Of a stretch of 5,544 nt of DNA, positions 1-5,544 are shown one piece after another. Positions within the stretch are counted from its first letter, which is position 1; every line of letters begins with the position of its first letter. The stretch comes from Planctomycetota bacterium (GTDB lineage Bacteria; Planctomycetota; Phycisphaerae; Sedimentisphaerales; SM23-30). The notes under the pieces were generated by a model. It was not told the origin of the DNA, did not search any database, and worked only from the letters and a program-made list of their open reading frames with translations. Both the position numbers and the translations under genes were made by a program. The stretch covers positions 4,293-9,836 of the forward strand of contig JAKJEP010000106.1 of assembly GCA_022705365.1 (NCBI GenBank), read 5' to 3'.

Positions 1-694
1 CATCCACCAGCCGCAGCAGGGTGGCTATGTCGTCGATTTTATGAACATGCACCCGCATCCGCTGTTTACCTGCCAGGATATCCCGCAATATGCTTTCTTC
101 CGCGGTGAACTGGATCTCCTGCTTTTTACTGCCGCGAGCGCGCCGGTATTGTTCCATTTTTAACCGCACCTGGTCCAGCTTGGAACGCAGAATCCGGATG
201 GCTCCCATGCGGGTGGTGGGCCGTTCCCCCTTCCAGTCGGTGGTGGACATCGGATTGTAACCCAGCGCGGCCTTGACTCCCGCCCGGCTGATGAGGGCGG
301 TGTTGGAATTCGAAGCGTAGTGACGAATCACCGCTGAGAGGCCCCCGATGATGTTGCCGCTGCCCGGAACCACGCAGGAATATAGCACTCCCATTTCAAT
401 CGAATCGGCAAAGGCCGTATCATCCATCTGCACCGAGTCGAGCACATCCGAAAGAGACAGAACCGGGTCCATACGATCGTTGGTCTCTTCTTCCCGGCTC
501 GGCTCGCCGCTGCGGCAGATGCCGATATGGCTGTGCGGGTCGATAAACGCCGGCGTAATCACCGCGCACTTTCCCAGGACCTTGCCGCGCGGGGTTGAGG
601 AAATCCCGGCAATCTTATCCTTATCAAATACCACATACGCTTGGTTCTTTACGGATTTGCCCGTGTAGATCGTTTCGGCATATACTGAATTCAT
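1..694 (-). CDS. Metal-dependent amidohydrolase (imidazolonepropionase-like, COG1228 type), N-terminal part, cut by window edge
   Basis: The gene reads leftward from an ATG at 694-692 and runs off the window, leaving 231 intact codons with no frameshift. Residues 1-45 look like the small beta-rich lobe that precedes the TIM barrel in amidohydrolases. The motif PAFIDPHSHIG follows, with H54 and H56 forming the HxH metal site after barrel strand 1. Further family hallmarks are VVPGSGNIIGG (109-118), AGVKAALGYNP (138-148, where K141 could be a metal-bridging lysine), PTTRMG (159-164) and RVHVHKIDDI (214-223), with H216/H218 as likely further metal ligands. This order is typical of COG1228 proteins, which are usually around 400 residues, so roughly half is missing, including the catalytic Asp region. 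There is no signal peptide, so it is probably cytoplasmic. The substrate cannot be told; hydrolysis of a cyclic amide or peptide-like bond is only a family-level inference. AAGGAA at 702-707 supports the start. Confidence 0.88.
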   Translation of the reverse strand, partial: MNSVYAETIYTGKSVKNQAYVVFDKDKIAGISSTPRGKVLGKCAVITPAFIDPHSHIGICRSGEPSREEETNDRMDPVLSLSDVLDSVQMDDTAFADSIEMGVLYSCVVPGSGNIIGGLSAVIRHYASNSNTALISRAGVKAALGYNPMSTTDWKGERPTTRMGAIRILRSKLDQVRLKMEQYRRARGSKKQEIQFTAEESILRDILAGKQRMRVHVHKIDDIATLLRLVD

Positions 695-701
695 TTTTTG
701 T

Positions 702-707
702 TTCCTT
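702..707 (-). promoter_or_regulatory. Ribosome binding site of the amidohydrolase gene
   Basis: On the minus strand the sequence reads AAGGAA, then seven A/C-rich bases, then ATG at 694. This is a good Shine-Dalgarno match at normal spacing and fixes the start codon. Confidence 0.7.
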
Positions 708-777
708 GTTTGATAGCAACAGCCGGATATAGCATTTATGTAATCCTCGGGTCCTGTATTCCCGACATAATGCGGGT

Positions 778-805
778 ATTCTATCATTGCCCTTTGGAAA
801 TACAA
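778..805 (-). promoter_or_regulatory. Weak candidate sigma70-type promoter for the amidohydrolase gene
   Basis: On the minus strand TTGTAT (800-805, three of six matches to the -35 consensus) and TAGAAT (778-783, five of six matches to the -10 consensus) are separated by 16 nt. Transcription would start near 771, giving a leader of about 77 nt. The 164-bp gap after the preceding gene makes a separate promoter plausible, but I see no strong terminator in the gap, so read-through from upstream is equally possible. Confidence 0.3.
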
Positions 806-853
806 GTGAAAAACAGACCCCACGCAGGAATGGCTTACCCCTTGGGAATATAA
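791..853. repeat. Pair of imperfect 15-bp direct repeats in the gap before the amidohydrolase gene
   Basis: CCTTTGGAAATACAA (791-805) and CCCTTGGGAATATAA (839-853) agree at 12 of 15 positions, with start points 48 bp apart. The first copy covers the candidate -35 box. They could be paired binding sites for a regulator, or chance in a short AT-biased gap. No other copy was noticed in the window. Confidence 0.3.
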
Positions 854-858
854 AAACT

Positions 859-1716
859 TTACCTTCGTTTGAGGATTGCCTGTGCCAGTTGACGCAGATG
901 AGGAACTTCCATTTCATTTTTGGCCACGTCGTTCAGAAAACGGATAGTAGCAGGATCATCCAGGATTCGCCGTTGCCGTGCACTTTTGGACTCCCCCTCG
1001 CGCTGGCTGATGATTTCCGCCGGGTCGTCGCTGTCGTCCTTCGATCCGCCGATATCGCCCATGGATTCAAGGGCCTGGTTGAGGGTTCGGTTATACTGTT
1101 CAATTCCGATTCCCGGCGCAATATCCATCGGAAACTCGCGGACCTGGTCTATGGCGTAGTGATCTTTTTCATCCAGACCGATGGATCTGTCAAAATCGAC
1201 GGTTAACGTGATGCCGTCAAAGGTTAGGGTGCCGCCGCCTTCGCTGACGGACATCTTCTCCAGAAAAGCTTCCCCCACGCGTTCGGCAAGGTACGTACCG
1301 ATGCGGGCAAAATGGCGGTCGTAATTCTCATGCGTATTTCGCTTGATGGCGGTGGCAACATGCCGCCGGGAAGATAGAAGTGTATAGCAGGTATTGTAAT
1401 CTTTCTGATAAAGTGCGGTGAAAAATTCGGTTGTTGCCTGCACGGGGTCGGACGGATACGGGTTGGCTTCGCCGACACTGCGGTAGATACGATTCACTCC
1501 CCAGTATCCTGCATACAGAATTCCCGCCAGAACCGCTATCACGAAAACGACTTTGAAGAATGGTTTCATATCGGGCAGGAGCGGTGCTCGGCTGGTTTCC
1601 CGGCGGGAAGGAGCCGGATCGGCATGTAACCGGCAGCCGCATTCACTGCAAGTCATAGGATTGCCGGTAATTACTTTACCGCATTGCGGACAAATCTGAT
1701 GAAAAGAGTGAGTCAT
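859..1716 (-). CDS. Membrane protein with N-terminal zinc ribbon and NTF2/DUF4878-like region, function unknown
   Basis: This is a 285-residue protein if started at the ATG at 1716. An in-frame GTG at 1725 would add three residues, but AGAGGTGA at 1722-1729 is a strong Shine-Dalgarno site that covers that GTG and sits correctly for the ATG. Residues 9-26 form a zinc ribbon (CPQC, ten residues, CSEC). A Pro/Arg-rich linker follows, then one membrane helix at about 54-74 with a Lys before it, so the ribbon should be cytoplasmic and the rest outside. The segment PVQATTEFFTALYQKDYNTCYTLL (about 91-114) resembles the first helix of NTF2-like/DUF4878 domains, and beta-rich sequence follows to about residue 190. 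The C-terminal part is charged and helical, with an acidic DDSDDP stretch. The stop is TAA. It lies 15 nt after the HEAT-repeat gene, so it is probably its operon partner. The NTF2-like assignment is by pattern only and no enzymatic residues are evident. Confidence 0.82.
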   Translation of the reverse strand: MTHSFHQICPQCGKVITGNPMTCSECGCRLHADPAPSRRETSRAPLLPDMKPFFKVVFVIAVLAGILYAGYWGVNRIYRSVGEANPYPSDPVQATTEFFTALYQKDYNTCYTLLSSRRHVATAIKRNTHENYDRHFARIGTYLAERVGEAFLEKMSVSEGGGTLTFDGITLTVDFDRSIGLDEKDHYAIDQVREFPMDIAPGIGIEQYNRTLNQALESMGDIGGSKDDSDDPAEIISQREGESKSARQRRILDDPATIRFLNDVAKNEMEVPHLRQLAQAILKRR

Positions 1717-1721
1717 CCGAT

Positions 1722-1729
1722 TCACCTCT
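1722..1729 (-). promoter_or_regulatory. Ribosome binding site that decides the start of the zinc-ribbon gene
   Basis: The minus strand reads AGAGGTGA, five bases, then ATG at 1716. Its GTG is also an in-frame start possibility (1725), but that codon would have no Shine-Dalgarno site of its own. The site begins 2 nt after the TGA of the preceding gene (1732-1734), which suggests translational coupling. Confidence 0.65.
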
Positions 1730-1731
1730 GG

Positions 1732-4176
1732 TCAGTTCGAAGAGGCCATACCCATCGTTAGTACTATGGAATCTTCATTGGAAGCCCTACGCGGAATATA
1801 TTCGGGCCGGAGTGAATCCATAGGGCGGAAATCCGAAGTGACCGGCACCGGTACCAGGATAGTGCGAAATTCCTGTAATTTGGCTCTCCGCTGATTGATG
1901 GGGGCATCCAGAGTCGGATAGTCTTTTAACTGCTTGTGCAATTGCGACAGCAGCTTGATTGCCTGCGGATTCTCCTTGCCGGTTTCCAGCGAAAGCAGTT
2001 TTTCCTGGCTTTCGATCAGCCGCAAGGCCACCTGAAGGCGGCGCTGGTCCCATTGACTTTTACTTTCGGGTGAGGGAAACTGTTGGATGGGTACAATCAC
2101 TCCGGCCAGCAGCGTCCCTACTCCCATCAATTGTACGTCATCATTCAGGTCCAGTTGATCGCAAGTCTGCATTAAATGGGCCAGGCCGGCTGCCTGATCT
2201 AGTGCCAGCATTGCCGTATAGGTCTGGATGAGTGTATCGTATTGTCCTTTTCGTACGTAAATGCGGATCAGTTGCGAGAGGGCTTCCATTTCGTATTTCG
2301 GATCAACGGTTTGTCCTTCGTTGTTTTTCAACTGCCGGATTTTCTCCAGCATAACCAATATCAGTCGTTCATGCAGCGGCTGTACTTTTTCATTGGCATT
2401 TTGCAGATCGATGATCCATTGATAATATTCCTCCGGCTTGGAGTTATCCAGAATATGTAAAAAAGCATCCTGGATGGTGTCCATGGCGCTGGTATTGGTT
2501 TCTTTGGTTAACTGCTGGATCAAAACGGGGAGCAGATCTTTCCCTCCGTAATTGCGAATCGCTTCGATTACAGCAAAACGGACAGCCGCATCCGAATCGT
2601 CCAGCAATTTATTCTGCTCAATAAGGATCGCCAGCGATTGCGGGCCAAGCAAATTCGCGATGGCATAGACCGCCGAACTGCGAAGGGCGGGTTCTTTATC
2701 CTGCAAAGCCTGATGTAACAAGTCGTTAAAATATTGAGAAGCAGATTTTTTGTATTTTTCCTGCGATGAGATTTTCCGCATGGCTTCTACCAGCGATTGG
2801 CGGACCTTGACGGCTACATTTGGCTTTTGGTAACTTCCGGCCAGGGCCTGGGTAATTTGCAGTACCATCCCTTCCTGGAGGGGAGGGGACTGAGCCGCAC
2901 ACAGTTTTCCCAGCATTCTTGCTGCCTGCACCACCACGTCCGGTTCGGGTGAATCCAGCAGCTTCAATGCCTGCTCCGCAGCCGGAACATGGGAAAAAAT
3001 ACCCAGGGTTTCCAGCATGGCTGCCTGAGTTTGCGGATTCTCTTCCTTGGTCAATTGGATTAAAAGAGCCGGTGCCGTCAAAATGGCATTTTCTGCCAAC
3101 AGCCCCAGCGCTGTGGCGGTTAGTTCTCTTACCTTGGGATTGGCATCCACAATAAATCCTGTCAGCAGCTCCAAAAGCGGCTGAACAATGGGGTCCGACT
3201 GCATGTTGGCGGCCTTACACCAGGTATTGGCACAAAGTAGAGCAGAAATTCGTAAAGATTCATCCGGCTGATCGATTAGGTATTTTTTCAATAACTCCAG
3301 CTTGGCCGGGGAGTCCGTCAGGCGGTTAAAATCTGCTAAAATCGCCTGCTGCTGCCATTTACGAAGGTTCTTGATTTCGGTGTCGGAGGCCTGAAGGGTT
3401 TGCTGCATTTTCAGAAGCTGTTTTTGTTTTAAAACCAGTTGCCAGCGAAGATACGAGGTATCATCCATTTTTTGGATTTGCGGCTGGTATTGATTGGTAA
3501 ACTGTTCGGCGGTAACAGGTTTTGAGGCCCCCAGGATGGAAGCCAGCGATAGGGCGGCCCGGTTTTGGATTTGCGAATCCTTGTCGTTTAGCAAGGCACC
3601 CAAGGCTAAAACGGGTTCTTTTCCTGTCATGAGTTCCAGCGCAGAAATACCTGCCGAACGATAGGCTAGAGATTGGGTTTCATCCGCTACCAGAAGTCTC
3701 AATCGTTCCACGACCGGGTGGCTCTGGCAGGATGCTATGGCCTGAGCCGACCAGGACGAAAGTTCCGTATTTTCGGAGAAAAGGGTTTTAAAAAGTGGAT
3801 CAATAAAAGATTCCGGTAAGACCTGGCTTCCATTCAGCGGCAAAATCTCCCCGCTGCGAGAAGCAATGGCCCGACAAATGAAAATCTTAGCGGAGGTGTT
3901 ATTATTTTTATTCAGTATTTCTATTAATTTGGGGTGGGCCTGGCTGTCAGAAAGCAAAGCCCGAGCCTGGTTCAACCGCACAGAAGCTTCGGCCTGATCG
4001 GACATAAGGCCATCCAAAAGGGCCTGGATCGTTGGAGTTACAGCTTCTGCTGGTACATCGGTACTTGTTTGTGGTTGACTGCAGAGGGGTTGAATCCAGC
4101 AAAAAAACGCCAGCAGGGATTGTCCCAGCAACAGCAACCGGCTCTTCCTTGAGTGAATGGGTTGTTTTTTGGTCAA
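1732..4176 (-). CDS. Exported HEAT-repeat protein, function unknown
   Basis: An 814-residue protein if started at the TTG at 4176. The basic start (KK, RKSR) followed by a hydrophobic stretch (about 14-28) and PLCSQ (30-34) looks like a Sec signal peptide. The sequence before Cys32 does not fit a lipobox, so it is probably periplasmic rather than a lipoprotein. Residues about 50-230 and 290-580 consist of HEAT-type helix pairs. Clear examples are NPKVRELTATALGLLAE (around 346), EPALRSSAVYAIANLLG (around 495) and DAAVRFAVIEAIRNYGG (around 523). A Gln/Lys-rich, coiled-coil-like helix (about 239-285) interrupts the array. Residues about 625-670 look like a TPR-type helix pair, followed by more helix and a short Pro/Arg-containing tail. 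HEAT arrays generally bind proteins, and no catalytic motif is visible, so a scaffold role in the envelope is an inference. The next gene begins 15 nt after the TGA stop. There is no ATG before codon 58, which would lose the signal peptide, so a non-ATG start is required. Confidence 0.88.
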   Translation of the reverse strand: MTKKQPIHSRKSRLLLLGQSLLAFFCWIQPLCSQPQTSTDVPAEAVTPTIQALLDGLMSDQAEASVRLNQARALLSDSQAHPKLIEILNKNNNTSAKIFICRAIASRSGEILPLNGSQVLPESFIDPLFKTLFSENTELSSWSAQAIASCQSHPVVERLRLLVADETQSLAYRSAGISALELMTGKEPVLALGALLNDKDSQIQNRAALSLASILGASKPVTAEQFTNQYQPQIQKMDDTSYLRWQLVLKQKQLLKMQQTLQASDTEIKNLRKWQQQAILADFNRLTDSPAKLELLKKYLIDQPDESLRISALLCANTWCKAANMQSDPIVQPLLELLTGFIVDANPKVRELTATALGLLAENAILTAPALLIQLTKEENPQTQAAMLETLGIFSHVPAAEQALKLLDSPEPDVVVQAARMLGKLCAAQSPPLQEGMVLQITQALAGSYQKPNVAVKVRQSLVEAMRKISSQEKYKKSASQYFNDLLHQALQDKEPALRSSAVYAIANLLGPQSLAILIEQNKLLDDSDAAVRFAVIEAIRNYGGKDLLPVLIQQLTKETNTSAMDTIQDAFLHILDNSKPEEYYQWIIDLQNANEKVQPLHERLILVMLEKIRQLKNNEGQTVDPKYEMEALSQLIRIYVRKGQYDTLIQTYTAMLALDQAAGLAHLMQTCDQLDLNDDVQLMGVGTLLAGVIVPIQQFPSPESKSQWDQRRLQVALRLIESQEKLLSLETGKENPQAIKLLSQLHKQLKDYPTLDAPINQRRAKLQEFRTILVPVPVTSDFRPMDSLRPEYIPRRASNEDSIVLTMGMASSN

Positions 4177-4193
4177 CGGTATCAGGGTCTAAT

Positions 4194-4197
4194 CTCC
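4194..4197 (-). promoter_or_regulatory. Shine-Dalgarno-like GGAG before the HEAT-repeat gene; start codon uncertain
   Basis: GGAG at 4194-4197 (minus strand) lies 8 nt before an in-frame CTG (4185-4183) but 17 nt before the TTG at 4176. An in-frame TAG at 4191-4189 bars any start further upstream. Spacing favours CTG, which would add Met-Ile-Pro to the protein; usual codon preference favours TTG. Confidence 0.4.
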
Positions 4198-4306
4198 GTT
4201 CTTTCAGGCGCAGCGTATTGAATATATCCCATCGTCACACCCAAAGTCTTTATCATCCATGACTTATCAGCCCTGCAGGAGGAAGTATCAATCCATAAAA
4301 CAACAA

Positions 4307-4333
4307 TTTATACTACTTTGCTGGGGCTGTCAA
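4307..4333 (-). promoter_or_regulatory. Candidate sigma70-type promoter for the HEAT-repeat/zinc-ribbon operon
   Basis: The minus strand has a perfect TTGACA (4328-4333) and TATAAA (4307-4312, five of six matches) with a 15-nt spacer, slightly short. TAAATT, two bases further on, would give 17 nt with a poorer -10 box. Transcription would start near 4300. Confidence 0.55.
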
Positions 4334-4376
4334 TCAAAACCTGGCATATTTTCGTGCATTCTTTCTTTAAATTATG

Positions 4377-4418
4377 TAACTGTCTATAAATATCGACTTT
4401 GATTAACTGGACAGGTTA
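4377..4418. repeat. Imperfect inverted repeat upstream of the rightward promoter
   Basis: TAACTGTC (4377-4384) and GACAGGTTA (4410-4418) are inverted copies that pair over eight bases with one bulged base, separated by 25 bp. The right arm ends 6 bp before the candidate -35 box, so a repressor or activator site is possible. The arms are short enough to be chance. Confidence 0.3.
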
Positions 4419-4424
4419 GAAGTT

Positions 4425-4451
4425 TTGTGATAGTTTTTGCTTGTATATAAT
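4425..4451 (+). promoter_or_regulatory. Candidate promoter for the LPG-synthase-TM-like gene
   Basis: A perfect TATAAT (4446-4451) sits in a run of AT-rich repeats about 33 bp before the start codon. The best -35 partner is TTGTGA (4425-4430, four of six matches) at a short 15-nt spacing. The -10 box is convincing and the -35 box is weak, so an activator may assist. Confidence 0.5.
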
Positions 4452-4465
4452 AATAATGCTACCTC

Positions 4466-4471
4466 AAGGAG
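4466..4471 (+). promoter_or_regulatory. Ribosome binding site of the LPG-synthase-TM-like gene
   Basis: AAGGAG lies 12 nt before the TTG at 4484. The spacing is long but the match is strong. The next in-frame ATG is codon 22, inside the first membrane helix, so the TTG is the best start. Confidence 0.6.
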
Positions 4472-4483
4472 AAAATCAGGTTA

Positions 4484-5536
4484 TTGACTAATTTCATAAA
4501 AAAACGATATCGAACGGCCTTATGGCTGATTATAGCACTGGCGGCTATGCTGTTTCTGATTTATACCACTCCCAGAGAAGATTTTTTCAAAGCGGTTAAA
4601 AATATTCGGTGGGGATGGGCCATGGTAGCGTTATTGCCGCAACTCCTTGCTATTACATTAATTTCGATCCGGTGGGTATGGCTGCTGCGAGTCCATCGGG
4701 TGCAAATCAGTGTATTTCAGGCAGTTAAATTGACGTTTTTGGGTTTTTTCTACAACAATGTCATGCCGGGCGGTGTGGGCGGAGACCTGCTGAAGGGGTG
4801 GTTTATTACCCAGCATAGCGATCGAAATCGCCGTATAGAGGCGGCTGTGACGGTTTTTGTGGATCGTATGGTGGGTTTGATGGGGATGATACTGCTGGCG
4901 TTGTTTGCCAGTTATTTTGCCGGGCCGGAAATGTCGTATAATGGAATCCAGATACGGTGGATTGTCTGGCTGATTTTTGCGGGAACGAGCCTGGTGCTAG
5001 TTGTTTTTTTAAGCCATCGGATTCGCAAGATGCTGCTGTTGGGAAAATATCTGGAAAAATTTTCGTTTTTTCATCGTATTCAGCAGGTGGACGATGCGAT
5101 TCAGATATATCGTAAGCATTTGCCGGTAATAGGTTTATCAGTTATATTAACCTGGGTGGTACAATCCCTTACGATTGTTTCGATCTGGATCCTGACCCGT
5201 GCGTTAGGTCTGAACCATGTGCAGTTTACGCAATGTCTGATCATAATGCCGATCGTCTGGCTGATTGGTGCGGCGATCCCGGTACCGGGGGGGTTGGGGA
5301 TTATTGAAAATTCGGTGAAATACCTTTTTGCCGTGGTGATAGGTGCTGCAAATCCTGATGAGGCACAAGGTTATGCGGCGGCCCTGGCACTTTTGAACCG
5401 GGTATTGCTTCTTTATGTTTGTTCGCTGCCTGGGGCTTTGGTGCCGCTTTTTGGGGGGCATTTGCCTAAAACGACAGAATTGCAGGAGAAAATGATGCAG
5501 GACCAGGATCAGGATAGAATCGATGGAAAGTACTGA
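4484..5536 (+). CDS. Lysylphosphatidylglycerol synthetase transmembrane-region / UPF0104 family membrane protein
   Basis: This 350-residue polytopic inner-membrane protein starts with TTG. Hydrophobic helices lie at about 12-28, 45-67, 78-95, 122-146, 157-177, 213-238, 250-286 (probably two segments) and 297-325. Family signatures are visible: FYNNVMPGGVGGDLLKGW (89-106), VFVDRMVGL (124-132) and IPVPGGLGIIEN (265-276), the PGG-type motifs of COG0392/UPF0104 proteins. The length matches stand-alone family members of about 320-350 residues. The soluble aminoacyl-transferase domain of MprF is absent, so this is not a full lysylphosphatidylglycerol synthase. Stand-alone members are generally linked to the handling of lipids or lipid-linked glycans, often beside glycosyltransferase genes, but the substrate here is unknown. 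The tail is hydrophilic with a QDQDQD run. Its last 14 bases overlap a probable downstream gene, indicating an operon. Confidence 0.9.
   Translation: MTNFIKKRYRTALWLIIALAAMLFLIYTTPREDFFKAVKNIRWGWAMVALLPQLLAITLISIRWVWLLRVHRVQISVFQAVKLTFLGFFYNNVMPGGVGGDLLKGWFITQHSDRNRRIEAAVTVFVDRMVGLMGMILLALFASYFAGPEMSYNGIQIRWIVWLIFAGTSLVLVVFLSHRIRKMLLLGKYLEKFSFFHRIQQVDDAIQIYRKHLPVIGLSVILTWVVQSLTIVSIWILTRALGLNHVQFTQCLIIMPIVWLIGAAIPVPGGLGIIENSVKYLFAVVIGAANPDEAQGYAAALALLNRVLLLYVCSLPGALVPLFGGHLPKTTELQEKMMQDQDQDRIDGKY
5498..5515 (+). repeat. Three tandem CAGGAY hexamers encoding Gln-Asp
   Basis: CAGGAC, CAGGAT and CAGGAT follow one another and encode the QDQDQD tail of the membrane protein. The last copy also supplies the AGGA (5511-5514) that may serve as ribosome binding site for the next gene. 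This is a small repeat that could vary in copy number. Confidence 0.55.
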
Positions 5537-5544
5537 AATTATTG
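5523..5544 (+). CDS. Probable start of a downstream gene, cut by window edge
   Basis: An ATG at 5523, in a different frame from the preceding gene, lies 8 nt after AGGA (5511-5514) and overlaps the end of that gene by 14 nt. Only MESTEII can be read before the window ends, so no function can be assigned. The overlap and ribosome binding site suggest a co-translated operon partner, but the true start could lie further downstream. Confidence 0.4.

Larger units (their letters stand above)
4186..4483. other. Divergent intergenic region between the leftward and rightward units
   Basis: About 300 bp without a convincing gene, clearly more AT-rich than its flanks. It carries a candidate promoter for each direction and an imperfect inverted repeat near the rightward one. 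If the promoters are right, the leftward leader is about 115 nt and the rightward leader about 25 nt. Two short open frames lie here, 4204-4260 on the minus strand and 4259-4402 on the plus strand. Neither has a good ribosome binding site, and I do not call them genes. Confidence 0.7.

Noticed and set aside
348..668. 106-residue open frame on the plus strand
   Set aside because: It lies opposite the amidohydrolase reading frame, whose conserved motifs establish the minus strand as coding.
760..775. Possible terminator hairpin CCCG-(8 nt)-CGGG after the zinc-ribbon gene
   Set aside because: It has only four base pairs and no T-run on the minus strand.
370..831. Exact 12-bp repeat CCACGCAGGAAT at 370-381 and 820-831
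   Set aside because: About one such match is expected by chance in a window of this size, and one copy is inside coding sequence.
787..1206. 139-residue open frame on the plus strand
   Set aside because: It is antisense to the zinc-ribbon protein and has no recognisable domain or ribosome binding site.
4204..4260. 18-residue open frame on the minus strand in the leader of the HEAT-protein gene, ending in TGA and in the same frame as that gene
   Set aside because: There is no well-placed Shine-Dalgarno site and no run of a single amino acid as in an attenuator peptide. Two in-frame stops separate it from the gene.
4176..4265. Lipoprotein signal for the HEAT protein at Cys32
   Set aside because: The residues before Cys32 (Q-P-L) do not fit the lipobox consensus, so an ordinary signal peptide is more likely.
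4272..4279. Perfect 8-bp palindrome CCTGCAGG
   Set aside because: It is too short to distinguish from chance and has no associated repeat or promoter element.
4259..4402. 47-residue open frame on the plus strand within the divergent region
   Set aside because: It has no ribosome binding site, covers the leftward promoter, and its composition looks random for AT-rich DNA.

Overview
This 5.5-kb bacterial window holds two transcription units that diverge from a roughly 300-bp AT-rich region at about 4186-4483. The organism cannot be named from sequence alone. Long exported HEAT-repeat proteins, small zinc-ribbon membrane proteins and non-ATG starts would fit a member of the Planctomycetota/PVC group with moderate GC, but this is a low-confidence guess. 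No RNA genes, mobile elements, phage genes or CRISPR arrays were seen.

Leftward unit (minus strand, read from right to left): first comes an 814-residue exported HEAT-repeat protein (1732-4176). Next is a membrane protein with an N-terminal zinc ribbon and an NTF2/DUF4878-like extracytoplasmic region (859-1716). Its Shine-Dalgarno site begins only 2 nt after the HEAT gene's stop, so the two are very probably co-transcribed and translationally coupled. After a 164-bp gap with a weak candidate promoter comes the N-terminal part of a metal-dependent amidohydrolase related to imidazolonepropionase (COG1228 type), cut by the left edge of the window (1-694).

Rightward unit (plus strand): a 350-residue polytopic membrane protein of the lysylphosphatidylglycerol synthetase transmembrane / UPF0104 family (4484-5536). 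Its 3' end overlaps the probable start of another gene that runs off the right edge (5523 onward).

The HEAT and membrane-protein genes both begin with non-ATG codons (TTG, or CTG for the HEAT gene). The divergent region holds a perfect TTGACA box for the leftward unit, a perfect TATAAT box for the rightward unit, and an imperfect inverted repeat next to the latter. I see no clear evidence of a new defence, mobile or biosynthetic system. The least-described item is the HEAT-repeat plus zinc-ribbon/NTF2-like pair, whose role is unknown.
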